Source: Maribacter litopenaei (lineage in GTDB: Bacteria > Bacteroidota > Bacteroidia > Flavobacteriales > Flavobacteriaceae). From it: 64,000 nt of DNA. Numbering within the stretch: the stretch's first letter is position 1; each line of letters starts with the position of its first letter. The stretch covers positions 744,001 through 808,000 of the forward strand of contig NZ_CP104205.1 of assembly GCF_025244665.1 (NCBI RefSeq), in the 5' to 3' direction. Below the pieces are notes generated by a model. That model was not told the origin of the DNA and searched no databases. It saw only the letters and a list, made by a program, of their open reading frames with translations. A program made the translations under genes and the position numbers. Positions 20,851 to 29,640 of this stretch are shown one piece after another.

Positions 20851-22611
20851 ATGAAAAAGTTTTTGAGTTACGCAGCTTACCTAGGCTTGTTTTTTATGGC
20901 ACTGAGTTATACCTCTTGTCAGGATGAATTTGAGGAAATAAATACTGGAGAGGATCAGGCGGCCATTACGGCCAGTTCTTCTACCGGGGTTTTAATACAG
21001 AATACCGCCACTCGTGACGGTTCATTTGATAACATAGTAGATGGTACCAGTTGTTATGATGTGAAGTTTCCATATACCGTTGAGGCAAATGGTTTGGAAT
21101 TGACAATTAACTCTAGGGAGGATTTAAAATTGATCGAAGAAATTTTTGATGAAGTGGATGATGATGAAGATTTCTTGGAAATCCTTTTTCCTATAACAAT
21201 AACCTCGGGTGACTTTACTGAAATCACTATTAATGGTTTTGAGGATTTAAGGGCCTTAGCAGAACAGTGCAAAGAAGGTGGAGAAGATGACGATATAGAA
21301 TGTATAGACTTTGTCTACCCTATGACAATGTACACATTTGATATCAATCTAGAACAGACTGGCGAGGTTATCGTGGAAAGTGATATGGATTTGAGACTTT
21401 TCTTCAAAGGTTTGGAAGACAACCAATTGGTAAGTTTTGATTTCCCCATTACTTTAGAGCTATATGACGGTTCCAAAGTGGAAGTCAATAGCAATGAAGA
21501 ATTGGCGATGAACATTAGAAATGCCAAAGATGCCTGTGATGAGGATGATGATAATGATTACAACGATGACGACTTTACAGAGGAAGATTTAGATGCTTTC
21601 CTAGTATCCTGTCCATGGTATGTTTTAGAAGTAATTAGGGACGACGTGAGTGAAATTGCCCAATATGCAAATTACTATTTTGACTTTAAGGAGGATGGAA
21701 CAGTATTAGTTGGTAACGGATCAGGTTTTGCCGCTAATGGAACATGGACTTCGAGAATGGGCGATAATGGGGCTATGGTGACATTGAGTTTAGAGACCTT
21801 GACTGGTTTTAATATGGAATGGACAATCTACAAGACAGAGGAAGGTGTCATTAAATTCTATAATGGAGAAGGGAACCGTATTTGGATGAAAAGGGTTTGT
21901 GAAGGAGATGGTTTTGACTTTAATCCAGATACTCTTAGAAATATCCTTAAAGAATGTGAGTGGATTATTAAGAGTGTCAAAAATCAAGGTGAGGAGATAG
22001 ACCGACTTTTGGGCTATGAGTTCAAATTTATGGCCGAGGGCGTAGTTACCTTGAGCAATGGTGTAAATACATCAGAGGGTACCTGGGAAATTGGTTTCAA
22101 TGCAGAGCAAAAATTGGTCATAGCCATTACGATGGGAGAGGAGCCCGGAGTAAGTTTTGAATGGCCCGTGCGTGAATTAACGCAAAGCCGATTAAAATTT
22201 GAAGTAGAGGAGATAGGTTATGAGTTGATTTTGCAAAGAGTTTGTGATGACAATATTGCCGATGGCGATGTCATGGAGATCAGAAACTTCATGATGGGTG
22301 GTGATTGGACAGTGGCCTCATATATTGAAGGAGATAATGACCAAACAGCTTTGTTTGGCGGTTACAGCACTGCTTTCATGGTAGATCATCAAATGGAGTT
22401 AAAAGAAGGAGGTATGACCTATGCGACCGGATTATGGAGAGTTCTTAGAAATAAAGTCGGTCAACTTAAGGTGTATCTAAATTATGGTGACAATATGCCA
22501 ATGAATGAATTAACGGATGATTGGGACTTTGTATCTGTAACCGAAGGTAGATTGGAACTTAAGGATATTAGCGGTGATGGTACCGTAACCATATTGGTTC
22601 TTGAAAAATAG
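20851..22611 (+). CDS. Acidic repeat lipoprotein with lipocalin-like domains
   Basis: The 586-residue product has a lipoprotein signal peptide with the lipobox ending at SYTSC (Cys 23). Residues about 65-240 hold four tandem units of 40-45 residues, each with an F-P-(I/Y)-T strand followed by a V-N-S-x-E-D-L helix start. A run of Asp/Glu follows. From about 250 come three units of about 110 residues, each beginning with a Trp strand (CPWYVLEV, CEWIIKSV, GDWTVASY), resembling lipocalin-like beta domains. Export to the outer membrane is likely. Function is unknown; its position facing the ECF/TonB operon suggests a surface partner of that receptor. Confidence 0.85.
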   Translation: MKKFLSYAAYLGLFFMALSYTSCQDEFEEINTGEDQAAITASSSTGVLIQNTATRDGSFDNIVDGTSCYDVKFPYTVEANGLELTINSREDLKLIEEIFDEVDDDEDFLEILFPITITSGDFTEITINGFEDLRALAEQCKEGGEDDDIECIDFVYPMTMYTFDINLEQTGEVIVESDMDLRLFFKGLEDNQLVSFDFPITLELYDGSKVEVNSNEELAMNIRNAKDACDEDDDNDYNDDDFTEEDLDAFLVSCPWYVLEVIRDDVSEIAQYANYYFDFKEDGTVLVGNGSGFAANGTWTSRMGDNGAMVTLSLETLTGFNMEWTIYKTEEGVIKFYNGEGNRIWMKRVCEGDGFDFNPDTLRNILKECEWIIKSVKNQGEEIDRLLGYEFKFMAEGVVTLSNGVNTSEGTWEIGFNAEQKLVIAITMGEEPGVSFEWPVRELTQSRLKFEVEEIGYELILQRVCDDNIADGDVMEIRNFMMGGDWTVASYIEGDNDQTALFGGYSTAFMVDHQMELKEGGMTYATGLWRVLRNKVGQLKVYLNYGDNMPMNELTDDWDFVSVTEGRLELKDISGDGTVTILVLEK

Positions 22612-22621
22612 AAAATTCAAT

Positions 22622-22655
22622 GGCCTACGGAATAAAGATTTCCGTAGGCCTATTT
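22622..22655 (+). terminator. Terminator after the repeat lipoprotein
   Basis: GGCCTACGGA pairs perfectly with TCCGTAGGCC (10-bp stem, 8-nt loop), followed by TATTTTAAT. The T run is weak, so some read-through into the next gene is possible. Confidence 0.75.
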
Positions 22656-22676
22656 TAATCAAAAACAGTTTATAAA

Positions 22677-23159
22677 ATGAGGAGATTCAAATTTTTAAGA
22701 GTGTCATTTATCGCGATTGCGGGTTTAATATTTGCTACTGCATGTGAGTCTTCAGATGATTCTGATGATATGAACGGCATCGCCAATCTTGAGGAAGTAA
22801 AGTCAACGGTAACCTCCGGAACCTGGCAGGTAGCCCTATTCGAGGAGGATGGAATAGCCCAAACTTCCAATTTTTCAGGATATGGCTTTGTCTTTGAGGC
22901 AACAGGAGAATTGATTGCGGATAACGGAGAGACTTCCGTTTCAGGTGCGTGAACCATTACTTCGGAATCCAACAGTAGTGATGATGATAGTAGCTCCAGT
23001 GAAGATGTTGACTTCAATATTTTTTTCGCTTCTCCAGCAAACTTTACAGAAATTTCGGAAGACTGGGAGATAGTTTCCTACTCTAGTAGTAGAATAGAAT
23101 TGAAGCACGTGAGCGGTGGAGATGGAAGTATTGATCGTTTGGTCTTTGAAAAACTGTAG
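22677..23159 (+). CDS. Small lipocalin-like lipoprotein with an in-frame TGA
   Basis: The frame starts MRRFKFLRVSFIAIAGLIFATAC, a lipoprotein signal with Cys 23, then an acidic linker and one beta domain (GTWQVALFEEDG, SGYGFVFEATGELI) like the repeats of the preceding protein. A TGA at 22950-22952 interrupts it, but the same frame continues as TITSESNSSDDD and ends in RLVFEKL at TAG 23157-23159. The repeats carry Trp at this point (GTWTS, GTWEI), so TGA probably stands for TGG. With Trp it would be 160 residues. Whether this is an error or a real nonsense mutation cannot be told here. Confidence 0.72.
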
Positions 23160-23186
23160 TAAGATTTATAAAAAACATCCGGAAAT

Positions 23187-23226
23187 ACACCACCGACAGT
23201 AAAGAGTTGGGCCTCGTTGGTGGTGT
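23187..23226 (+). other. Stem-loop in the lipoprotein-ffh intergenic region
   Basis: ACACCACCGAC (23187-23197) pairs with GTTGGTGGTGT (23216-23226), 11 bp with one G-U, around an 18-nt loop. Apart from this and the terminator at 23384, the 23160-23459 gap holds nothing I recognise. It could be part of a small RNA or a 3' processing structure. Confidence 0.4.
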
Positions 23227-23383
23227 TGATGGAGGTTTATTCGGGAGATTAATGACATGAGGATTAACAAAAAGTTGATGTAAGTTTCAATTTTAAATTG
23301 TCGGATTACATAAGACCTATTTGTGCAAATGCTATGTAGCAGACGAAAATGTAATACCTTTTTTGCCCCACATCCCAACACTA

Positions 23384-23412
23384 AGAGCATCTAATATATG
23401 GATGCTCTTTTT
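23384..23412 (+). terminator. Rho-independent terminator upstream of ffh
   Basis: AGAGCATC pairs with GATGCTCT around a 9-nt loop and is followed by TTTTT. It probably ends the lipoprotein transcript or an unannotated small RNA. Confidence 0.82.
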
Positions 23413-23459
23413 GTTTACAGATTTTAGTAGTGTTTATGCCTCTTTAGCAATGATATTCT

Positions 23460-23467
23460 TAAATTTG
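23460..23467 (+). promoter_or_regulatory. Promoter -7 box of ffh
   Basis: TAAATTTG is an exact TAnnTTTG match 24 bp before the ffh start codon. Confidence 0.6.
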
Positions 23468-23491
23468 CATTCCCCTTAAAAACGGATTAGG

Positions 23492-24823
23492 ATGTTTGAT
23501 AATTTAAGCGAAAAGTTAGATAAGGCGCTTCATGTACTCAAAGGGCATGGGCAAATAACGGAAATCAATGTGGCGGAGACGACCAAAGAGGTGCGAAGGG
23601 CCCTTTTGGATGCGGATGTTAATTTTAAGATAGCCAAGGAATTTACCAATAGGGTCAAGGAAAAGGCCTTAGGTCAAAACGTATTGAATACGTTGCAGCC
23701 GGGCCAGTTAATGGTGAAGATCGTTAAGGATGAGCTGACGGAATTAATGGGGGGCGATTCAGAGGGAATCAATCTATCCGGAAACCCATCGGTGATATTA
23801 ATGTCCGGTTTACAAGGTTCGGGTAAAACCACTTTTTCCGGTAAATTGGCCAATTTTCTAAAGAAGAAAAAATCCAAGAATCCTTTATTGGTGGCATGTG
23901 ATGTATACCGCCCCGCTGCCATCGATCAGTTACACGTGGTAGGGGAACAAATTGGTGTTCCTGTATATTCGGACAGGGAAAATAATGATCCTGTGGCCAT
24001 TGCCAAGGCAGGTATTGCCAAAGCCAAGGCAGAAGGGCATAATGTGGTCATTATCGATACCGCGGGCCGTTTGGCCGTGGATGAGAAGATGATGAACGAA
24101 ATTTCTGATATCCATAAGGCTATCAATCCTCAGGAGACATTGTTCGTAGTGGATTCCATGACCGGTCAGGATGCCGTGAATACAGCCAAGGCCTTTAATG
24201 ATGTTTTGAATTTTGATGGTGTTATCCTTACAAAGTTGGACGGTGATACACGTGGCGGTGCCGCAATATCTATAAAATCGGTCGTTAATAAGCCCATCAA
24301 ATTTATTGGTACGGGTGAAAAAATGGAGGCTATCGATATTTTCTATCCTTCTCGAATGGCCGATCGTATTTTGGGTATGGGTGATGTTGTTTCCTTGGTG
24401 GAAAGGGCCCAAGAGCAATTTGATGAAGAAGAGGCCGGAAAGATTCAGAAAAAAATTGCCAAGAATAAATTTGGATTCGATGATTTCCTCGGTCAAATAC
24501 AGCAGATCAAAAAAATGGGAAATATGAAGGACCTTATGGGAATGATTCCCGGGGCCGGTAAGGCCCTTAAAGGCTTGGATATCGACGATGACGCCTTTAA
24601 GCACATTGAGGCCATTATTTATTCCATGACTCCCGATGAACGCTCAAATCCCTCGAAACTGGATGCGAGTAGGAAGAAGAGAATTGCGAAGGGCAGTGGC
24701 AGGGAGGTACAGGAAGTAAACCAGTTGTTGAAGCAATTTGACCAAATGAGTAAGATGATGAAGATGATGCAAGGTGGTGGAGGTAAAAAAATGATGCAGA
24801 TGATGAGCGGTCTTGGTCGTTAA
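23492..24823 (+). CDS. ffh: Signal recognition particle protein (SRP54 homologue)
   Basis: Ffh binds signal sequences and SRP RNA and targets ribosomes to FtsY at the membrane. The 443-residue product is intact: N domain (1-95), G domain with GLQGSGKTT, DVYRPAAIDQL, DTAGR and TKLDGDTRGG, and a methionine-rich M domain from about 330 with the RNA-binding SRKKRIAKGSG. It ends in a Met/Gly-rich tail. It has its own promoter and is followed 37 bp later by folD. Confidence 0.98.
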   Translation: MFDNLSEKLDKALHVLKGHGQITEINVAETTKEVRRALLDADVNFKIAKEFTNRVKEKALGQNVLNTLQPGQLMVKIVKDELTELMGGDSEGINLSGNPSVILMSGLQGSGKTTFSGKLANFLKKKKSKNPLLVACDVYRPAAIDQLHVVGEQIGVPVYSDRENNDPVAIAKAGIAKAKAEGHNVVIIDTAGRLAVDEKMMNEISDIHKAINPQETLFVVDSMTGQDAVNTAKAFNDVLNFDGVILTKLDGDTRGGAAISIKSVVNKPIKFIGTGEKMEAIDIFYPSRMADRILGMGDVVSLVERAQEQFDEEEAGKIQKKIAKNKFGFDDFLGQIQQIKKMGNMKDLMGMIPGAGKALKGLDIDDDAFKHIEAIIYSMTPDERSNPSKLDASRKKRIAKGSGREVQEVNQLLKQFDQMSKMMKMMQGGGGKKMMQMMSGLGR

Positions 24824-24860
24824 TAAATACAATATCAATTTAATTTAGTAGAAGGGCAAC

Positions 24861-25745
24861 ATGGAAATTCCGGACGGAAAAAAAATTTCAAATCAAATAA
24901 AGGATGAAATAGCCGCTGAGGTGGCAAAAATGAGGGAAAGAGGAGAAAAGGTGCCTCATTTGGCAGCGGTCATCGTTGGAAGCGACGGCGCCAGCCTTAC
25001 TTATGTAGGAAGCAAAGTACGAGCTTGCGAGCGCATAGGTTTTGAATCGACACTGGTAAAATTGCCCAGCACTACTTCCGAACAGGAACTTTTGAAAAAG
25101 ATACATGAATTGAACGAGGATAAGGATATAGATGGTTTCATCGTTCAGTTGCCATTGCCCGAACAAATCGATACACAAAAGGTGATTATGGCCGTACATC
25201 CGGATAAGGATGTGGATGGTTTCCACCCAATGAATTTTGGAAAAATGGCCTTGGACATGAGTACCTTTATACCTGCTACCCCGTTTGGGATTTTGGAGCT
25301 GTTGGAGCGTTATCAGGTAGACACTAAGGGGAAGCATACGGTCGTTATCGGTAGAAGCCATATCGTGGGTAGGCCCATGAGTATTTTGATGGGACGAAAG
25401 GGTTGGCCAGGTAATTCTACAGTGACCTTAACGCATAGTCATACCAAAAATATTACCCGGATAATTTCTCAAGCGGATATAGTCATTTCCGCTCTTGGTG
25501 TCCCAAATTTCCTAAAGGCTGAAATGGTCAAGGATGATGCAGTGGTCATCGATGTTGGTATCACTAGGGTTCCTGACGAAACCAAGGAAAAGGGATATTA
25601 CATTACAGGTGATGTAGACTACGAAAACGTAAGTAAAAAGGCATCTTTTATAACACCTGTCCCAGGAGGTGTTGATCCCATGACAATTGCCATGTTGTTA
25701 AAAAATACGTTATTGGCAAGAGAAAGACATAGAAGCCGCGAATAA
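24861..25745 (+). CDS. folD: Bifunctional methylenetetrahydrofolate dehydrogenase/cyclohydrolase
   Basis: FolD interconverts 5,10-methylene-, methenyl- and 10-formyl-tetrahydrofolate. The intact 294-residue protein has the substrate site YVGSKVRACERIGF (catalytic Lys), DGFIVQLPLP, the NAD(P) loop GRSHIVGRPMSILMGRKG and PVPGGVDPMTIAMLL. The usual Gly before PMT in PGGVGPMT is Asp here, which is also found in Bacteroidota. It probably forms a transcript with ffh. Confidence 0.98.
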   Translation: MEIPDGKKISNQIKDEIAAEVAKMRERGEKVPHLAAVIVGSDGASLTYVGSKVRACERIGFESTLVKLPSTTSEQELLKKIHELNEDKDIDGFIVQLPLPEQIDTQKVIMAVHPDKDVDGFHPMNFGKMALDMSTFIPATPFGILELLERYQVDTKGKHTVVIGRSHIVGRPMSILMGRKGWPGNSTVTLTHSHTKNITRIISQADIVISALGVPNFLKAEMVKDDAVVIDVGITRVPDETKEKGYYITGDVDYENVSKKASFITPVPGGVDPMTIAMLLKNTLLARERHRSRE

Positions 25746-25766
25746 AAAGAATTATGAATCTAATTC

Positions 25767-25796
25767 AACCCTGCAAATGAAATTGTGGGGTTTTTA
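25767..25796 (+). terminator. Terminator after folD (probably bidirectional)
   Basis: AACCCTGCA (25767-25775) pairs with TGTGGGGTT (25784-25792) through nine pairs including two G-U, followed by a T run. It overlaps the stop of the small convergent lipoprotein gene. Confidence 0.75.
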
Positions 25797-25943
25797 GTTT
25801 TGTAATCCTTCGGTATTAGCTAGCCCTGTTTGGGTAGAATCGTTCGGTCTAAGAATGTCGAGGTCGTTGCTATCGTCATATTCGCAGCTGCATATGATTA
25901 TAACGCCCGGAAAAGTAAAGGTAATGGCAACAAGTTTTTTCAT
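25794..25943 (-). CDS. Small lipoprotein (49 aa)
   Basis: A short ORF on the minus strand starting at ATG 25941-25943 encodes MKKLVAITFTFPGVIIICSC, a classic lipoprotein signal with Cys 20 as the likely lipidated residue. A short acidic segment follows (EYDDSNDLDILRPNDS) and ends at TAA 25794-25796. The layout (signal, Cys, acidic linker) matches other tiny flavobacterial lipoproteins. It is convergent with folD and otherwise alone. The region 25944-26118 shows nothing else. Function unknown. Confidence 0.6.
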   Translation of the reverse strand: MKKLVAITFTFPGVIIICSCEYDDSNDLDILRPNDSTQTGLANTEGLQN

Positions 25944-26151
25944 AGTAATCAAGTATTGATTTTATACTTATAGTCGTTCATTATCAAAAGGTTATAGGTA
26001 TTGACAGAACGAAAAAAATAGGAAATTGGTATAATTTAGCTATCAGTAATATTTTCTGCATGAAATGGAGATACAACGGTTAAAATAAAGCAAACCAGAC
26101 TTTTGGATTGTTATTTAAATGAAGTACCTTTTTATTCAAAAACCGACCCAT

Positions 26152-27881
26152 ATGACCAAATATCTTTTTCTTTTTCCCCTTTCATTTATTCTTCTTTTTT
26201 CATGTAAAGAAATAAAGCATTCTTCTTATAACGTAAGCGTTGACTTTTCCGAAGAGTTCGGTTCTGAGGCTAAGGATGGAAGGTTGCTCTTAATGTTTTC
26301 TACTGATGACAGTAAGGAACCTCGATTTCAAATAAATGATGGCCTTAGTACCCAAATCATTTTTGGGAAAAACGTAGATAGTATGTTACCAGGAGAACCT
26401 ATCACGTTTGATGAGTCTGTTTTTGGGTATCCCTATTCAAGCATGGCCGAAATACCGCCCGGTGAATATGATGTGCAGGCTTTATTGCACGTGTATGAAA
26501 CATTTAATTTGTCGACCGGCCATACGGTGAAGCTACCTATGGATAATGGTGAGGGGCAGCAATGGCATAGCTCACCAGGAAATTTGTACAGTAAGCCTTT
26601 TAAAATTCGGGTTGGGAGCAATGGAATAGATAATGTTACTGTTGAGATGGATCAAGTAATACCACCCATTGAAGAACCTGGGGATACCGAATGGATAAAA
26701 CACATTAAAATGAAGTCCGAAAAGCTATCTGAGTTCTATGGACGGGATATCTATTTGGGTGCTCACGTATTATTACCAAAGGGGTTTAATGAACACCCTG
26801 AAGCAAAATACCCTCTAATGGTTTTTCATGGACACTTCCCGTCAGATTTTGGAGGATTCAGAACCACACATCCGGACCCCAATTTGGAACCGGATTATTC
26901 GGCAAGATTCGATTTGGAAGGCTATAATAAAATCCAACAGCAAGAGGCCTATGACTTTTATAAAAGATGGAACGAACCTGATTTTCCTAGATTTTTGATT
27001 ATTGAAATTCAACATCCAACACCTTATTACGATGATTCATATGCCGTGAATTCCGCAAGTCAAGGATCTTATGGCGATGCTATTACCTATGAACTCATTC
27101 CATATATAGAAAAGGAGTTTAGGGGAATGGGCGAAGGATGGTCACGCTTCTTGTACGGTGGTTCTACTGGAGGTTGGGAGGCCTTGGCGGTTCAGGTAAA
27201 ATATCCAGAGGAATACAATGGTTGTTTTGCAGCATGTCCGGACCCGATTGATTTTCGGGCATATTGTCTTACGAATATCTATGAAGATGAGAACGCCTAT
27301 TACTATGATGCTGCCCATAAAAAATTGGAAGTTCCTTCGCATAGGGATTATTTGGGGAATATCCAATCTACTTTAAGACGGGGGAATCATTTGGAATTGG
27401 TGCTGGGGGATAAGTCCGGATCCGGGCAACAATGGGATATTTGGGAAGCTACGTATTCACCTCAAGGAGAGGATGGCTATCCAGTAAGAATCGGGATAAA
27501 ATGACTGGGGATATTGACCATGAGGTGGCCGAATATTGGAAGGAAAATTATGATTTGCGCTACATCATGGAGCGAGATTGGGACAAATTGGGGGAAAACC
27601 TCAAAGGAAAAATACACATCTATTGTGGCGATATGGACAACTACTACCTGAACAATGCCGTGTATTTGATGGAGGACTTTTTGGAAAGCACTACCGATCC
27701 TTATTATGAAGGGGAGGTGCTATACGGAGACCGTGCAGAGCATTGCTGGAACGGAGATCCGGAGCTTCCTAATGCGATTAGCAGGTTGCGATACAACTCC
27801 ATGTACGTACCAAAAATTATGAAACGAATTGAGGAAAGTGCTCCCAAAGGGGCAGATTTGACAAGCTGGCGTTATGAATAG
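26152..27881 (+). CDS. Esterase-like alpha/beta hydrolase lipoprotein (1-bp deletion)
   Basis: An exported hydrolase of about 576 residues. I chose ATG 26152 because it gives a lipoprotein signal at once (MTKYLFLFPLSFILLFSC); an in-frame ATG at 26119 would add 11 residues. The catalytic half has the nucleophile elbow YGGSTGGWEAL, PLMVFHGHFPSDFGG and, late, YGDRAEHCWNG, whose His may complete the triad. The frame breaks at 27491-27495, where AATCGGG stands for AATCTGGG; repair gives PVRIWDKMTGDIDHEV. It resembles carbohydrate-esterase-like alpha/beta hydrolases. Its end overlaps the DUF2306 gene by 8 bp. Substrate unknown. Confidence 0.85.
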
Positions 27882-28493
27882 GACAAATAAGGTAGCATGG
27901 TTCGTATTTGGCTTTTTGGCCATTGGTGTTGGGCTATACCCATTGATGTATGTATTTGCACAGGAGGAAATAGGATTGTTGCTGTCCAAAAGCCAGGAAT
28001 TATTGGCCAATGTAATTTGGAATATTGGATTCTTCGGTCATATTCTTTTTGGTGGTCCGGCCCTCATGGTGGGTTGGGTACAGTTTAGCAAACGCTTCCG
28101 AAATTCCAATCGGCCAGGCATAGGCTCATTGGGAAAATATATGTTTTTTCCGTACTTATAAGTGGTGTCTGTGGTGGCTTTATAGCTTTTTATGCAACGG
28201 GTGGCCCAATAGCAATGACTGGCTTCTTTTTGCTTGCCTTATTTTGGTTGTATTTTACGATTACGGCATATAGGGCAGCGCGTACGAGAGACTTTGAAAA
28301 ACACAAGGTTTTTATGATTTACAGTTATGCCGCTTGTTTTGGTGCTGTGACGCTTCGTATCCGGCTTCCTTTGTTGACGTTGCTTATAGGTTCTTTTGAG
28401 CCCGCCTATCGTATTGTGGCTTGGTTGGCATGGGTGCCTAATCTTGTTTTTGCCTATTATTGGGTGAGGCGTAAAGGACTTCAGATAGGATAA
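27874..28493 (+). CDS. DUF2306 membrane protein (1-bp deletion)
   Basis: About 206 residues with roughly six hydrophobic helices and the DUF2306 features GHILFGGPALMVGWVQF, RPGIGSLGK and FEKHKVFMIYSYAACFGAVTLR. One base (A or G of the GGGAAAA run near 28133) is missing; restoring it gives GSLGKIYVFSVLISGVCGGFIAFY and joins the two halves. The role of DUF2306 proteins is not established, although conserved His residues in helices suggest metal or haem binding. It overlaps the upstream esterase by 8 bp. Confidence 0.85.
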
Positions 28494-28595
28494 AAATTCT
28501 TGAATTTTAAGTTCTTGGTCATATTGTTCCTTAATATTTAAATATCTTCCTACTGAATTCTACTTTATGTGAACTAATACCTGAATTCCAAGAAA

Positions 28596-29630
28596 ATGAG
28601 AAATAAGCTTTTTACATGGTCATTACTTTGCTTGCTATTATTAGTAGGGCCTTTTGCCAATAGTCAAGCTAAAAAATCAGATAACATGTCCGGTAATCCT
28701 ATTTTTGAAGGTTGGTATGCTGATCCAGAAGGGGTTGTCTTTGATGATGAATATTGGATATACCCAACCTTTTCTGATGATTACGACAAACAATTACACT
28801 TTGATGCCTTTTCTTCCAATGACCTGATCGAATGGAAAAGGCATGAAAATATATTGGACACTACAAAGATTAAATGGTTGCGGCAGGCATTATGGGCCCC
28901 TTCCATTATTGAAAAGGAAAAAAAGTATTATTTGTTCTTTGGTGCCAATGATATTCAAAGACCGGGGAGGTCCTCATACGATCCCAATAATGACATAAAT
29001 CATTACGGTGGTATTGGTGTTGCTGTTGCCGATAACCCAGGAGGCCCGTTTGAGGACTATTTAAGAAAACCCTTGATTTCCGATTTTTATAACGATGCAC
29101 AACCTATTGATCAGTTTGTTTTTAAGGATGTGGACGGTACCTATTATTTTTTCTATGGAGGCTGGAGCCATTGTAACCTTGGAAAGTTGAATGATGATTT
29201 TACTGGTTTTGTACCTTGGGAGGATGGAAGTATTTTTAGGGAAATCACTCCGGAGGGATATGTGGAAGGTCCCTTTATGTTTCTGAGGAAGGGTATTTAT
29301 TATTTTATGTGGTCGGAAGGTAATTGGACGGACGGTAGCTATCGGGTGGTTTATGCCATGGCCGACAAAGCTACGGATCCTTATAAGAGGATAGGTACCG
29401 TATTGCAATCGGATGAAGAAGTAGCAACGGGAGCCGGTCATCATTCCGTGATAAATGTGCCGTGGATCGATGAATGGATTATGGTGTATCACCGTAGACC
29501 AATTCCCAATGAGGATAGGGACCATAGGGTGACCTGCTTGGATAAAATGGAGTTCAATGAGGATGGCACTATTAAGCCTGTCAAAATTACTTTTGAAGGA
29601 GTTGAAAAAAGAACAATAGGTGGTAATTAA
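28596..29630 (+). CDS. Glycoside hydrolase family 43 protein, secreted
   Basis: A 344-residue intact protein with a signal peptide (1-25) and a five-bladed propeller GH43 domain. The three catalytic acids can be placed: Asp in GWYADPEG (general base), Asp in QPIDQFVFKD (pKa modulator) and Glu in YVEGPFMFL (general acid). GH43 enzymes usually attack arabinan or xylan side chains, so a role in algal or plant polysaccharide breakdown is likely. The aldo/keto reductase starts 10 bp later, suggesting joint expression. Confidence 0.93.
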   Translation: MRNKLFTWSLLCLLLLVGPFANSQAKKSDNMSGNPIFEGWYADPEGVVFDDEYWIYPTFSDDYDKQLHFDAFSSNDLIEWKRHENILDTTKIKWLRQALWAPSIIEKEKKYYLFFGANDIQRPGRSSYDPNNDINHYGGIGVAVADNPGGPFEDYLRKPLISDFYNDAQPIDQFVFKDVDGTYYFFYGGWSHCNLGKLNDDFTGFVPWEDGSIFREITPEGYVEGPFMFLRKGIYYFMWSEGNWTDGSYRVVYAMADKATDPYKRIGTVLQSDEEVATGAGHHSVINVPWIDEWIMVYHRRPIPNEDRDHRVTCLDKMEFNEDGTIKPVKITFEGVEKRTIGGN

Positions 29631-29640
29631 AAAATAATAC

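Noticed and set aside
23160..23380. SRP RNA gene (ffs) next to ffh
   Set aside because: The conserved GGAAGCAGC-type core and tetraloop of SRP RNA are absent.
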